In this document: one piece after another, positions 7,698-16,919 of the stretch
How positions within the stretch are numbered: position 1 is the first letter of the stretch
Layout of the letters: the number at the start of each line of letters is the position of its first letter
Assembly (NCBI GenBank): GCA_035524795.1
Contig: DATKOF010000011.1
Coordinates: 62,001-126,000, forward strand
Direction of reading: 5' to 3'
DNA length: 64,000 nt
From: DATKOF01 sp035524795
GTDB lineage: Bacteria; Pseudomonadota; Gammaproteobacteria; Burkholderiales; SG8-41
The notes under the pieces: generated by a model
Seen by the model: the letters and a program-made list of their open reading frames with translations, nothing else
What the model was told of the DNA's origin: nothing
Databases searched by the model: none
Translations under genes and position numbers: made by a program

Positions 7698-8609
7698 ATG
7701 ATTTTTCTTTCCCTCGCACTTGCGCTGCTGATCGAGCAGCAGTGGCCGCTGCGCGGCGGCAATCCCGTTTACGCCGGTTTCGCCCGTCATGTGTCGCGAC
7801 TGGCGCGCGGCTTCAGCGCCGGCGGCGGCGTGATATCGTGGCTGCTCGCGGTGGTGCCGTCGATGCTGGCCACGATGGTGGTTTCATGGTTGCTGCATCG
7901 CGCCGGCGGTGTGTTTATGCTGGTATGGAACGTCGGTGTTCTGTATCTGGCGCTCGGGTTCCGTCATTTCAGTTATTTTTACACTGATATTGCGCAGGCA
8001 TTGCAGCGCGGCGATTTGGCGCGCGCGCGGGATCTGGTCGGCGAATGGCGCGGCCGGCAGGCGGCTGAACTGGATGAGAACGAGGTTGCGCGCGTCGCGA
8101 TCGAGCTCGGCCTGACGTATTCCCACCGCCATGTGTTCGGCGTGATCGCGTGGTTTCTCGTGCTGGGGCCGGCCGGCGCGATTGGTTACCGGCTGTCGGC
8201 ACTGCTGGCGGCGCGCTGGGGCGATACGCACGACGACGAACGACCTGTATCCGGGCAGTTCGCGCGCCGCGCCTACCAGATCATCGACTGGATTCCGGCA
8301 CGGCTGACCGCGCTCGGCTTTGCTGCGGCCGGCGATTTCATGGGCGCAGTCGAGTGCTGGCGCGACCAGGCAGCGGACTGGCCCGAGCCGAACCATGGAG
8401 TGGTACTGGCGGCCGGCGCCGGCGCGCTCGGCGTCAGGCTCGGCGGCATGTTATATCGGGAAAACGGCATCGAGGAGCAGAGGCCGTTGCTGGGCGACGG
8501 CGGCGAAGCCGGCCTCGATTATATGCAGGCGGCAATCGGGCTGATCTGGCGCGCGCTCGTGTTGTGGATGTTCCTGATCCTGCTCGCGACCATCGCCAGC
8601 CGGTTGTGA
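7698..8609 (+). CDS. CobD/CbiB-family integral membrane protein
   Basis: 303 aa polytopic membrane protein resembling the proteins annotated CobD/CbiB family in betaproteobacteria (related to cobinamide-phosphate synthase and AmpE). Membrane segments lie near residues 1-15, 45-90, 150-175 and the C-terminal ~278-300. Family-like segments include RHFSYFYTDIAQALQRGDL, YSHRHVFGVIAWFLVLGPAG and a W/N-rich LLYREN region. No cobalamin biosynthesis genes lie nearby, although a B12-dependent ribonucleotide reductase occurs at 28 kb. Enzymatic role uncertain. It starts 7 bases after the GreB-like gene. Confidence 0.72.
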   Translation: MIFLSLALALLIEQQWPLRGGNPVYAGFARHVSRLARGFSAGGGVISWLLAVVPSMLATMVVSWLLHRAGGVFMLVWNVGVLYLALGFRHFSYFYTDIAQALQRGDLARARDLVGEWRGRQAAELDENEVARVAIELGLTYSHRHVFGVIAWFLVLGPAGAIGYRLSALLAARWGDTHDDERPVSGQFARRAYQIIDWIPARLTALGFAAAGDFMGAVECWRDQAADWPEPNHGVVLAAGAGALGVRLGGMLYRENGIEEQRPLLGDGGEAGLDYMQAAIGLIWRALVLWMFLILLATIASRL

Positions 8610-8617
8610 CCGCGCGC

Positions 8618-8959
8618 CTACAGCTCGAACAGCCGGTCGAGCTTGGCGGCACAGATGAAATCGTTCTCGGAAAGACCGCCGATCGCGTGCGTCGAATAGG
8701 CGACGCGGCACTGGTTGTAGCCGAGCGCGATGTCGGGATGGTGATCCTCGCGGTGCGAGATCCACGCCGTTGCATTGACGAATGCCAGCGTCTGGTAATA
8801 GTTCTTGAACGCGTAGCTCTTGGCGATCACCTTGCCGTCGCCGTCGCATTCCCAGCCCTTCAGTTGCTTGAGCAGGGTCTCGATTTCCTGCGGCTTCAGC
8901 GGCGCGACGCCGCCTTCGCAGGCTTTGCATTTCCTGTGCGCAAGATCGGGTGTGGTCAT
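8618..8959 (-). CDS. phhB: Pterin-4a-carbinolamine dehydratase
   Basis: Dehydrates 4a-hydroxytetrahydropterin, recycling the cofactor of aromatic amino-acid hydroxylases. 113 aa, typical length. The active-site signature SHREDHHPDI is intact, preceded by W-E-C-D and a FKNYYQTLAFVNATAW helix. Start at 8959 (MTTPDLAHRKCKACEGG). The N-terminal Cys residues (C-K-A-C) are common in this family. It is last in a minus-strand run after the M48 protease and cytochrome c genes; the functional link is unclear. Confidence 0.93.
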   Translation of the reverse strand: MTTPDLAHRKCKACEGGVAPLKPQEIETLLKQLKGWECDGDGKVIAKSYAFKNYYQTLAFVNATAWISHREDHHPDIALGYNQCRVAYSTHAIGGLSENDFICAAKLDRLFEL

Positions 8960-8967
8960 CAGTGGCC

Positions 8968-9273
8968 TCACGGAAAATGATAATAGGTGCGGTTCAGGAA
9001 CGCCGCAACGTGGATTTCCTCGGCGGCCGTCCAGCGCGCCCCGGTTTGCGTTTCGCAGAAACGGATGCGGTTCAGCAGCGCGGCGGCGTCGGGAATGATG
9101 CTGTTGGGGCGGGTGAAGATGCCGCTGCCGTCGCCGCCGACGATTTTCACATGGCACGAATTGCAGCGCGCGGCATCGAACAACCGCTCGCCGGTGTCCG
9201 GCGCGCCCTGCGGAAACGGATCGGCCGGCGCGGATGTCGCGCACATCGTGAGCAGAAGCGGCAGCAGGCGCAT
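8968..9273 (-). CDS. Small periplasmic c-type cytochrome
   Basis: 101 aa with a Sec signal peptide (MRLLPLLLTMCATSAPA) and one heme-c site, CNSCH, ~20 residues into the mature protein. No downstream Met-containing ligand loop is obvious, so the axial ligand is uncertain. It ends in YYHFP. Lies 14 bases after the M48 gene and 8 bases before phhB on the minus strand, so probably in one transcript. Electron partner unknown. Confidence 0.8.
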   Translation of the reverse strand: MRLLPLLLTMCATSAPADPFPQGAPDTGERLFDAARCNSCHVKIVGGDGSGIFTRPNSIIPDAAALLNRIRFCETQTGARWTAAEEIHVAAFLNRTYYHFP

Positions 9274-9287
9274 GAGGTTCCGATCCG

Positions 9288-10532
9288 TCAGGCTGCGCCG
9301 GATTGCAGCCGCGCGATGCGCAGGGGTGCCGGCGGGTGCGAATCGTAGAATGCCGAATGCAGCGGATCGGGCGTCAGCGTCGCCGCATTGTCCTTGTAGA
9401 GCTTGATCAGCGCCGACACCAGCGCCGGCGCCGACGCGTGGCGCGCGGCGTAACGGTCGGCTTCGAATTCGTGCCGGCGCGCGTAAACGCTGGTCAGCGG
9501 ATGCAGCAGGAACGCGAACTGCGGGCTGACCAGAAAAAACAGGATCAGCGCCATTGCGGTCGATGGCGTCTGCACGCCGAGCCCGGCATAGAACCACGGC
9601 GCATCGATCAGGCGCGAGAGCAGCCACAGCAAACCGAGGCTGGCGGCGAAAATCCACGCCATGCGCTTGACGACGTGCCGCAGCCTGAAGTGACCGAGTT
9701 CGTGCGCAAGCACCGCTTCGACTTCGGCGGCGTCGAGCCGTTCCAGCAGCGTATCGAAAAACACGATGCGTTTGGATTTGCCGAAGCCGGTGAAATAGGC
9801 GTTGCCGTGGCTGCTGCGGCGTGAACCGTCCATCACCATCAACCCCTGCGCGCGAAATCCGCAGCGCGCGAGCAGTTGTTCGATCCGATGTTTGAGTTGC
9901 GGGTTGTCGAGCGGCGAGAATTTATTGAACAGCGGCGCGATCCAGATCGGATACACGATCAGCAGCAGCAGATTGAACGCGACCCACACCAGCCAGGTGT
10001 AGATCCACCATGCGTCGCCCATGCGTGCCATCAGCCACAGCACCGCGCCGACCAGCGGGATGCCGAACGCGGTCGCGACCAGCGCGTGTTTCAGCGTATC
10101 GGCCACGAACATGCGCGGCGTCATCTTGTTGAAGCCGAAACGCTGTTCGATGCGGAAGGTGCGGTAGCAGGCGAGCGGCAGCTCGGCCAGCGTCAGCACC
10201 GCGGCGGTGAGCGCAATCAGCGCGACGCCGCGCACGATGCCGGGCCCGATGCCGGCGGCGGCCAGTTCGTGCGCCAGCTGCAAACCGCCGCCGAAAGTGA
10301 GCGCGAGCAGCACGCCGGCTTCCAGCAGCGCGCCGGCGATCTCCAGCCGCGTTTTGGCGATGCTGTAATCAGCGGCTTTCTGGTGGGCGTCGAGCGTGAC
10401 CTGTGCGCCGAATCCGGCGGGAACCGCAGTACGGTGCCGCCGGATGTGGGTGATATGGCGCGCGGCGAGCCACAGCTTGACGGCGGTCGTCGTCAGCAGC
10501 GCGGCCAGAAAGGCGATCGAGAACGCGGACAT
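9288..10532 (-). CDS. M48 membrane metalloprotease (Ste24/CAAX protease type)
   Basis: 414 aa polytopic zinc protease. Transmembrane segments lie near residues 3-20, 65-110 and 150-205. The catalytic site is VLAHELGHFRLRH, with a downstream third-ligand region EFEADRYAARH. The FTGFGKSKRIVFFDTLLE segment before it is typical of Ste24-type enzymes. Bacterial homologues are thought to act in membrane-protein quality control. It is the first gene of the minus-strand run with cytochrome c and phhB, and diverges from orn with 62 bases between starts. Confidence 0.9.
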   Translation of the reverse strand: MSAFSIAFLAALLTTTAVKLWLAARHITHIRRHRTAVPAGFGAQVTLDAHQKAADYSIAKTRLEIAGALLEAGVLLALTFGGGLQLAHELAAAGIGPGIVRGVALIALTAAVLTLAELPLACYRTFRIEQRFGFNKMTPRMFVADTLKHALVATAFGIPLVGAVLWLMARMGDAWWIYTWLVWVAFNLLLLIVYPIWIAPLFNKFSPLDNPQLKHRIEQLLARCGFRAQGLMVMDGSRRSSHGNAYFTGFGKSKRIVFFDTLLERLDAAEVEAVLAHELGHFRLRHVVKRMAWIFAASLGLLWLLSRLIDAPWFYAGLGVQTPSTAMALILFFLVSPQFAFLLHPLTSVYARRHEFEADRYAARHASAPALVSALIKLYKDNAATLTPDPLHSAFYDSHPPAPLRIARLQSGAA

Positions 10533-10594
10533 GGCGCTGGTTATCTTACCACCGCAAACTGTGACAAAATACGCCCATTTTTCTCCCGCCGCCT

Positions 10595-11143
10595 ATGCCC
10601 CAGGACGCCAGCAACCTGATCTGGATCGACATGGAAATGAGCGGTCTCAATCCGGAAACGGACAAGGTTCTCGAGATCGCGATCGTCGTCACCGATTCGA
10701 ATCTCAACACCGTGGCCGAGGCGCCGGTGCTGGTGGTGCACCAGGGCGACGCGGTACTCGATGCGATGGACGCATGGAACCAGTCGACGCACGCCAAATC
10801 CGGACTGGTCGCGCGCGTCAGGGCCTCGACGCTGACCGAAGCCGAAGCCGAGGCGCGGATGATCGAATTTTTGCAGCAGCAGGTGCCGGCGGGCGTGTCG
10901 CCGATGTGCGGCAATTCGGTGCATCAGGACCGCCGCTTCCTGTCGCGCTATCTGCCGAAACTCGAAGCGTACTTCCATTACCGCAATCTCGATGTCAGCA
11001 CGCTGAAGGAACTGATGAAGCGCTGGCGGCCGGAACTGGCGGCGGGGATGACCAAGCACGGCAAACACGAGGCACTCGCCGACATCTACGAGTCGATCGA
11101 CGAACTCAAGTACTACCGCGAGCATTTCCTGAAGCTGGGCTAG
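10595..11143 (+). CDS. orn: Oligoribonuclease
   Basis: 3'-5' exonuclease that finishes RNA decay by hydrolysing 2-5 nt oligos, including pGpG from c-di-GMP breakdown. 182 aa, standard size. DEDDh residues: WIDMEMSGLNPE (Asp, Glu), GNSVHQDRRFL (Asp), and the C-terminal H-E-A-L-A-D-I. Its stop overlaps the pgi stop by 3-4 bases in convergent orientation. The HD-GYP protein in this window would generate pGpG or GMP, so Orn is relevant to that pathway. Confidence 0.96.
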   Translation: MPQDASNLIWIDMEMSGLNPETDKVLEIAIVVTDSNLNTVAEAPVLVVHQGDAVLDAMDAWNQSTHAKSGLVARVRASTLTEAEAEARMIEFLQQQVPAGVSPMCGNSVHQDRRFLSRYLPKLEAYFHYRNLDVSTLKELMKRWRPELAAGMTKHGKHEALADIYESIDELKYYREHFLKLG

Positions 11144-12675
11144 CGGGCGCTTTTGTAGAACTGAATCAAACCACGTGTGGAATCGTCGAGTCCGGCCGGC
11201 AGTTGCGAGTGGTCGAGCGCGGTCAGGATGCCGGCGGCGAGTTTCTTGCCGAGTTCGACGCCGGGCTGGTCGAACGGATTGACGTCCCACACCGCGTTCT
11301 GCACGAACACCTTGTGTTCATAGAGCGCGAGCAGCATGCCGAGCGCGCGCGGCGTCAGCTTCTTCAGCAGGATCGAATTGCTCGGCCGGTTGCCGGGAAA
11401 CGCCGCGCCGTCTCCGTTCATCAGCGCCGCGGTCTGCGCCAGAAAGTTGGCGATCAGCATGTCGTGCTGGCGTCGCGGTTCGTAGTGCGGCTCGCACGCC
11501 GCGATGAAATCGGCCGGAATCAGCCGCGTGCCCTGGTGCAGCAGCTGGAAGAACGCGTGCTGGCCGTTGGTGCCGGTCGCGCCCCAGATTACCGCACCGG
11601 TGTCGTAATCGACGGCCGCCCCGCCGCGCGTCGTGGATTTGCCGCTCGACTCCATGTCAAGCTGCTGCAGGTAGGCGGGCAGCAGCGCGAGAGGCTCCGC
11701 GTACGGCAGCACCGCGTGGGTCGCGGCGCCGAAGAAATCGTTGTACCAGATGCCGAGCAGCGCGAGGATTGCCGGCAGATTGCGCGCCAGCGGCGCGTTT
11801 CTGAAGTGTTCGTCCATCGCGCGCGCGCCGGCCAGCATGTCTTCGAAGCGCGGCATGCCGATCGCGAGCACCACCGGCAGTCCGACCGCCGACCACAGCG
11901 AGTAGCGTCCGCCGACCCAGTCCCACATCGGAAACACGTGCTCCGGCGCGACGCCGAAGGCGGCCGCGCGCTCCGGTCTTGCGGTGACCGCCGCGAAGCG
12001 TGCCTTGCCGGCCGCCCACGTGCGCGCGGTCTCGGCATTGGCCAGCGTCTCAAGCGTGGTGAAGGTTTTCGAGGTGACGATGAACAGTGTCGTCGCCGGA
12101 TCCAGCATCGCCAGCGTGCGCGCCAGCGCCGCGGGATCGACGTTGGCCACGAAGTGCAGGCGCGGGCCGTCCGCGTACGGCGCGAGCGCTTCGACTGCAA
12201 GTGCCGGCCCGAGGTGCGAGCCGCCGATGCCGAGATTGATGACGTCGGTGATTTTTTTTCCGGCTGGAGTGGAGACTTTCCCCGATCGCACGCCGTCGCT
12301 GAACACGCGCATCCGCTCGCGCGTCGCGCGGATCTGCGGCAGAACGTCGGTGCCGTCCATCATGACCGGCGTATCGCCGCGCAGCGCGGTGTGAAGTGCA
12401 GCACGGCCTTCGTTGACATTGATCCGGTCGCCGCGGAACATGCGCTCCGCCTGGCCCGCGACATCGCGCTCCTTGGCGAGCGCGATTAGCAGCCGCATGG
12501 TTTCGGCGTCGACCAGATTTTTCGAATAGTCGAGCAGCAGGCCGTCGAGTTCGAGCGAGAAATTCTCGAAGCGCCGCGCGTCGGTCGCGAACAGCTGTGC
12601 GAGGGTCACGGCGGCCAGCGTCCTGCGGTGCGCCGCGAGCGCCTGCCAGACCGGAGAAAGGGTGAGCGGCGACAT
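11140..12675 (-). CDS. pgi: Glucose-6-phosphate isomerase
   Basis: Interconverts glucose-6-P and fructose-6-P. 511 aa from start 12675 (MSPLTLSPVWQALAAH). Signatures: INLGIGGSHLGPALA, TSKTFTTLETLANA, WDWVGGRYSLWSAVGLPV, and the C-terminal NPFDQPGVELGKKLA with the catalytic Lys. The reading frame is open upstream to 12765, but those 30 residues are not family-like. Lies 22 bases after the thiolase gene in the same direction. Confidence 0.95.
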   Translation of the reverse strand: MSPLTLSPVWQALAAHRRTLAAVTLAQLFATDARRFENFSLELDGLLLDYSKNLVDAETMRLLIALAKERDVAGQAERMFRGDRINVNEGRAALHTALRGDTPVMMDGTDVLPQIRATRERMRVFSDGVRSGKVSTPAGKKITDVINLGIGGSHLGPALAVEALAPYADGPRLHFVANVDPAALARTLAMLDPATTLFIVTSKTFTTLETLANAETARTWAAGKARFAAVTARPERAAAFGVAPEHVFPMWDWVGGRYSLWSAVGLPVVLAIGMPRFEDMLAGARAMDEHFRNAPLARNLPAILALLGIWYNDFFGAATHAVLPYAEPLALLPAYLQQLDMESSGKSTTRGGAAVDYDTGAVIWGATGTNGQHAFFQLLHQGTRLIPADFIAACEPHYEPRRQHDMLIANFLAQTAALMNGDGAAFPGNRPSNSILLKKLTPRALGMLLALYEHKVFVQNAVWDVNPFDQPGVELGKKLAAGILTALDHSQLPAGLDDSTRGLIQFYKSAR

Positions 12676-12697
12676 GCGGTCGGGGGAGGTGGGCCGT

Positions 12698-13888
12698 TTA
12701 TCCGAGGCGCTCGAACACTGCGGCGATGCCCTGGCCGCCGCCGATGCACATTGTGACCAGCGCATAGCGGCCGTTGATGCGCTGCAATTCGTAGAGCGCC
12801 TTGACGGTAAGGATCGCGCCGGTGGCGCCGACCGGATGGCCGAGCGCGACCGCGCCGCCGTTCGGGTTGGTTTTTCCCGGATCGAGCTTGAGATCGCAGG
12901 CGACCGCCAGCGCCTGCGCCGCGAACGCTTCGTTCGATTCGATCACATCCATGTCCCCGACTTTGAGACCGGCTTTGTGCAGCGCGCGCGTGCTGGCCGG
13001 CACCGGCCCGATGCCCATCAATTTCGAATCGACGCCGGCGACGCCGTACGAAACCAGCCGCGCCAGCGGCCTGATGCCATGTTTTTCCGCCGCCATTTTT
13101 TCCATCAGCACGACCGCCGCCGCGCCGTCGTTGATCCCCGAGGCATTGCCGGCGGTCACCGTGCCGTCTTTCTTGAATACCGCGCGCAGTCTGGCGAGGT
13201 TTTCGAGGCTGGCGTCGGCGCGCGGGTGTTCATCGGTGTCGAACACGGTGGTGCCTTTGCGTGTCTTCAGTTCGACCGGCACGATCTGCTCCTTGAAATA
13301 ACCTTTTTCGATCGCGTTGATCGCGCGGCGGTGACTCTCGACTGCGAATGCATCCTGCTCTTCGCGCGAAATCTTCCACTGCGCGGCGATGTTCTCGGCG
13401 GTGATTCCCATGTGCGTGGTGTCGAACGGGTCGGTCAGCGCGGCCACCATCATGTCGACCACGCTGGTGTCGTTCATGCGACTGCCCCAGCGCAGCGCCG
13501 GCAGCAGGTAGCCGCCGCGGCTCATCGACTCGACGCCGCCGCCGACCGCGGCATCGGCGTCGCCAAGCACGATCGCCTGTGCCGCGCTGACGATCGCCTG
13601 CAGCCCGCTGCCGCACAGCCGGTTGACGGCGAACGCGGTGGTTTCTTTCGGCAGTCCGCCGTCGATTGCGGCGACGCGCGAGATGTAGAGGTCCTTCGCC
13701 TCGGTATGGATCACGTGGCCGAATGCCAGTGCGCCGATTTCTGCCGGCTCGATGCGTGCGCGCCGCACCGCTTCGCGCACTACCTGCGCCGCCAGCTCCG
13801 ACGGCGGCACATCCTTCAACGCGCCGCCGTAGCCGCCGATCGCGGTGCGCACGCCGCTGACCACGACCACTTCGCGTACCTCGCTCAT
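12698..13888 (-). CDS. bktB: Acetyl-CoA acetyltransferase / 3-ketothiolase (BktB-like)
   Basis: Condenses or cleaves acyl-CoA units; the BktB type supplies acetoacetyl- and 3-ketovaleryl-CoA for PHA. 396 aa. Active sites visible: Cys92 (NRLCGSG), His351 (ALGHPVGATG) and Cys381 (TMCIGGGQG). The opening REVVVVSGVRTAIGGYGG and closing MCIGGGQGIAAVFERLG closely match my memory of Cupriavidus BktB. The PhaM-like gene supports a PHA role, but fatty-acid degradation is equally possible. Confidence 0.9.
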   Translation of the reverse strand: MSEVREVVVVSGVRTAIGGYGGALKDVPPSELAAQVVREAVRRARIEPAEIGALAFGHVIHTEAKDLYISRVAAIDGGLPKETTAFAVNRLCGSGLQAIVSAAQAIVLGDADAAVGGGVESMSRGGYLLPALRWGSRMNDTSVVDMMVAALTDPFDTTHMGITAENIAAQWKISREEQDAFAVESHRRAINAIEKGYFKEQIVPVELKTRKGTTVFDTDEHPRADASLENLARLRAVFKKDGTVTAGNASGINDGAAAVVLMEKMAAEKHGIRPLARLVSYGVAGVDSKLMGIGPVPASTRALHKAGLKVGDMDVIESNEAFAAQALAVACDLKLDPGKTNPNGGAVALGHPVGATGAILTVKALYELQRINGRYALVTMCIGGGQGIAAVFERLG

Positions 13889-13975
13889 GTTTTTTCCTTG
13901 CCGATGGGATTGATTCAGGGGAAGTTCGAGTTTACCGCCGGCGCGCTGCCGGTGTCGAGACGCGGGCGGTGCCCG

Positions 13976-15616
13976 CTATTCGACGCGCCGGTAGAGCCGG
14001 TAGCGCTCGACGTTGTCACCGGGTCGCGCGCTCTCCCAGATTTTGCGCCAGGCGCCGGACGGCGGGCGTTCGACATGCGCGTTGCCCTGGATCAGCAGCA
14101 GCCCGCAATCACGGCGGCGCTCCGGCACCTCCTGGCGGTAGGTGATGATGCCGGCGAAATATTCGAGCATCGCGCGCTGTGGTTCGCCGAGATCGCGGCT
14201 TTCGATGCAGCGGTAGCGCGCCGGCAGCGCTTTCTGCATGCCGGCGATCATCGAGCGGTAACTCTTGCCGGCGTCGACCCAGCCGACGAACAGCGTCGCC
14301 GCCAGCCCCCACAGCACGGTGACCGCGGCTGCCCATGCGATGACCGGCCGGCGCGGACCGCGCTTGAGCTGCAGCAGCAGCACGATCCAGGCGATTGTGT
14401 AGAACATGCCGAATGCGAACGGCAGCCATTTGAAGCCGGGCATGTATCCCGGCTGCATTTCGTGCAGATGCGCGTGCAGATCGGCTGGCACGCCGAACTC
14501 AAGCGCGGTCCAGTAGAACCACGCGACGAACACGAAGAACCAGCCGCTCATCACGCTGAACCAGTAAATCAGATTGGCCGCGCCGCGCCGCAGCGTGTCG
14601 GTCGCCGGCGTCGCCAGCAGCGTCAGCGGCAGCAGCATCGGCAGCGCGTACAGTTCGCGTGCGTCGGCCGATGCCGACAGCACCGTAAACAGCACCAGAA
14701 AGGCGGCCAGCGGCAGCGCAATTTTCGGTTCGAGCCAGCGGCCGCGCGTACGCCACAACACCCAGGCCGCGAGCGGCAGTGCCGGCAGCGCGTACCACGG
14801 CAGAATGTTCAGATAAAAGGAGTGTTCGGCGCGCGGCCCCAGATCGTTGGTGCCGAGAAAGCGGCCAAAGTTGTTGGTCCAGAACCACTCGTCGAACAGC
14901 GCCGGCGACCGCCGGTACAGGGCCAGCGGCCAGATCATCAGCCACGGCGCACAGGCGAGGGCGGCCGCCGCTAGGGACAGCAGGTGACTGCGGGTGCGCC
15001 ATGCCGGCAGCAGCGACAGCAGCAGTGCGATGACGCCGAACACCCCCGGCGCCAGCAGGCCTTTCGACATGAAACCGATGCCGACGCCGGTGCCGAGCCA
15101 GAATCCGCCGGGCAGCGGCCGCCGCAACGCCAGCGCGAGGCCATAAAACCCGATCGCGAAGCCGGTCAGCAGCGAGATGTCGGTAATCAGTTGATGACAG
15201 CGCACGACCAGCCCGATACAGCCGAGCAGCGTCAGCACCGCGATACGTCCGTAGCCGCGGCCGTAAAGTTCGCGCGCGGCAAGCCCGGTGAACAGAAAGG
15301 TGAGCGCCATGTAGACGCCGGTCGCCAGCCGCGCCGCATCGTGCAGCGGCAGGACGGGCGACAACAGCGCGGCGACAGCGGCCGCGCTCAGATAATAGAG
15401 CGGCGGCTTTTCCATGAACGGTTCCTGGGCCAGCTCCGGCACCACCCAGTCGCCGCCGTGCAGTTCGTGGTAGACGATGCCGAACGTGTAGGCTTCGTCG
15501 GGTTTCCACGGATCGTGGCCGACCAGCCCGGGCAGGATCCACGCCGCCGCCAGCACGCACACCCCCCAGAGCGGAAGCGTTGCGCGCGCCGCCGCAGTAT
15601 CGCCGTCCGCCGTCAT
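13976..15616 (-). CDS. Membrane glycosyltransferase of the GT39/ArnT (PMT) superfamily
   Basis: 546 aa with ~11 predicted membrane segments. After the first segment comes DPWKPDEAYTFG, the Asp/Glu catalytic loop of lipid-phosphate-sugar transferases, followed by EPFMEKPPLYYL, the ArnT-like periplasmic signature. A soluble C-terminal ~110 residues may be periplasmic. Start 15616 is chosen over a frame opening at 15751. Only 22 bases follow the Kdo hydroxylase gene, so a shared role in LPS core/lipid A modification is likely. Donor and acceptor sugars cannot be read from sequence. Confidence 0.85.
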   Translation of the reverse strand: MTADGDTAAARATLPLWGVCVLAAAWILPGLVGHDPWKPDEAYTFGIVYHELHGGDWVVPELAQEPFMEKPPLYYLSAAAVAALLSPVLPLHDAARLATGVYMALTFLFTGLAARELYGRGYGRIAVLTLLGCIGLVVRCHQLITDISLLTGFAIGFYGLALALRRPLPGGFWLGTGVGIGFMSKGLLAPGVFGVIALLLSLLPAWRTRSHLLSLAAAALACAPWLMIWPLALYRRSPALFDEWFWTNNFGRFLGTNDLGPRAEHSFYLNILPWYALPALPLAAWVLWRTRGRWLEPKIALPLAAFLVLFTVLSASADARELYALPMLLPLTLLATPATDTLRRGAANLIYWFSVMSGWFFVFVAWFYWTALEFGVPADLHAHLHEMQPGYMPGFKWLPFAFGMFYTIAWIVLLLQLKRGPRRPVIAWAAAVTVLWGLAATLFVGWVDAGKSYRSMIAGMQKALPARYRCIESRDLGEPQRAMLEYFAGIITYRQEVPERRRDCGLLLIQGNAHVERPPSGAWRKIWESARPGDNVERYRLYRRVE

Positions 15617-15638
15617 CACTGCGGGGGAAAATCCGGTT

Positions 15639-16520
15639 TCATGCCAGCGGCCGTTGCCACAACTGTTCAAGTACACGCAGCGGCGCGTAGCGTTCTTCCT
15701 GCATTGCGGCGACCGGCAGATAGAACGTCTGTTCGAGCATGAACTGGCCACGCAGCGCCGCGTGCATCACGCGGTCGGTATAGACGATCCAGGTGGAGCC
15801 GGCCGGAAACTCGATGCCCTGTCTGGGTGAGCTTCGCTGGTACTCGAAGTCGAGTTTGGCCCGGTCGTGCAGGTTGAGCATGATATGGTCGTAGGCGCTG
15901 CGGCGGCCCCTGGTGATGCCGAACGCGGCCAGCAGCTGCGCACTGCCCGGCCACTGCGGCGGAACGCGGTCGCGGAAGCGGCGCGCCATGTCTTCGAACG
16001 GTTCGCCGACGTTCCACGCGCGCGGTTCGCCGCGCGGATTGAGGTTGCAGAACATGCGCAGGATGCGCCGACCCTGGTTCGGACGCGAGGCGAAGGCGTC
16101 GATATGCAGGCGCGAGTCGTCTTTTTTGTCCGAGCTCGGACGGCCTTCGACCGCAGCCGGCCGAAAGCTGGTCAGTCCCCATTCGAGCGCAGCCGAATAA
16201 TGCGGGCACAGCGCAAGCAGCAACGTGCGTGCCTGGCGCGAGAAACGCGCCAGCAGCGCGGCGAGCGCGGCGCGATCGCCGTCGGCGGCGGAGGTGTGCC
16301 GGATCTCGGAGTTGCGCGCGTCGTAGCTGATGTTTTTGGCCTTGCCGTCCAGCCATCGCGGATCGATGAGCCGCCGTTCCTCCGGCGCCGTTTCGAATGC
16401 GAGTTGCGGCAGGAACAGGATGCCGCCGCGTTCCAGCGCGGCGGTCGCCTGCGCCGCCAGTTGCGGACCGACGGCCGGTGTCCAGTCCGTGAACGGCAGC
16501 GTTAAGAGGACATCATTCAT
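15639..16520 (-). CDS. kdoO: Kdo 3-hydroxylase (Fe(II)/2-oxoglutarate dioxygenase type)
   Basis: Converts Kdo to Ko in the LPS inner core, a reaction described in Burkholderia and Yersinia. 293 aa, family length. The metal site can be read as His139-x-Asp141 (RLHIDAF) and His253 (DRVMHAAL). Other family-like stretches are WLDGKAKNISYD, ILRMFCNLNP and GIEFPAGSTWIVYTD. It starts a two-gene minus-strand unit with the GT39-type transferase. This gene is good support for a betaproteobacterial LPS. Confidence 0.88.
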   Translation of the reverse strand: MNDVLLTLPFTDWTPAVGPQLAAQATAALERGGILFLPQLAFETAPEERRLIDPRWLDGKAKNISYDARNSEIRHTSAADGDRAALAALLARFSRQARTLLLALCPHYSAALEWGLTSFRPAAVEGRPSSDKKDDSRLHIDAFASRPNQGRRILRMFCNLNPRGEPRAWNVGEPFEDMARRFRDRVPPQWPGSAQLLAAFGITRGRRSAYDHIMLNLHDRAKLDFEYQRSSPRQGIEFPAGSTWIVYTDRVMHAALRGQFMLEQTFYLPVAAMQEERYAPLRVLEQLWQRPLA

Positions 16521-16584
16521 TGTCGGAAACCGGGTCCGTCACAAGCCAGGTGCTGCTTTTTGCAGGACGTCCGTGACGCGGATT

Positions 16585-16827
16585 TTAGCTCAAGCCGGAG
16601 AGAATCTCCCGCAGTTCATCTTCCGGCGTCTGCCCTGCGGGCGGCGCGCGCCGCGCACGTCCGTACCAATAGCGGGCGTTGCCGTGATCGCTCTCGATCC
16701 GATGCAGCACCGCGTGGAGTCGGCAGGCAACCGGATCGTCCTCGTCCTGCTGCACGATCCGGTGCGCGCGGTCCCAGTCGCCGGCCAGCGCCAGTTCGAC
16801 TGCCGTGCGCAGGTCTTCGGTATCCAT
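16585..16827 (-). CDS. Small conserved hypothetical protein
   Basis: 80 aa, acidic, starting MDTEDLRTAVELALAGDWDR. The pattern (helix, AHRIVQQDEDDPVACRLHAV, then ESDHGNARYWYGRARR) resembles a single TPR/Sel1-like helix pair and is seen in similar small proteobacterial proteins of unknown function. The start at 16827 is an ATG; the longer frame to 17103 is antisense read-through of rpmE. Separated from rpmE upstream by a strong terminator, so transcribed on its own. Confidence 0.7.
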   Translation of the reverse strand: MDTEDLRTAVELALAGDWDRAHRIVQQDEDDPVACRLHAVLHRIESDHGNARYWYGRARRAPPAGQTPEDELREILSGLS

Positions 16828-16871
16828 TGTGCCGGGTAGCGTGGGCGGCACCTGCGGCGAAGTCAAGTGCG

Positions 16872-16904
16872 CCAATAAAAAAGGCGGCCTCAGCCGCCTT
16901 TCCC
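16872..16904 (-). terminator. Rho-independent terminator of rpmE
   Basis: Perfect 9-bp stem AAAGGCGGC (16880-16888) with GCCGCCTTT (16893-16901), loop of 4. Read on the minus strand it is followed by a T run (TTTTTT), 19 bases after the rpmE stop. Confidence 0.88.
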
Positions 16905-16919
16905 ATAGCAAGCCGCGTG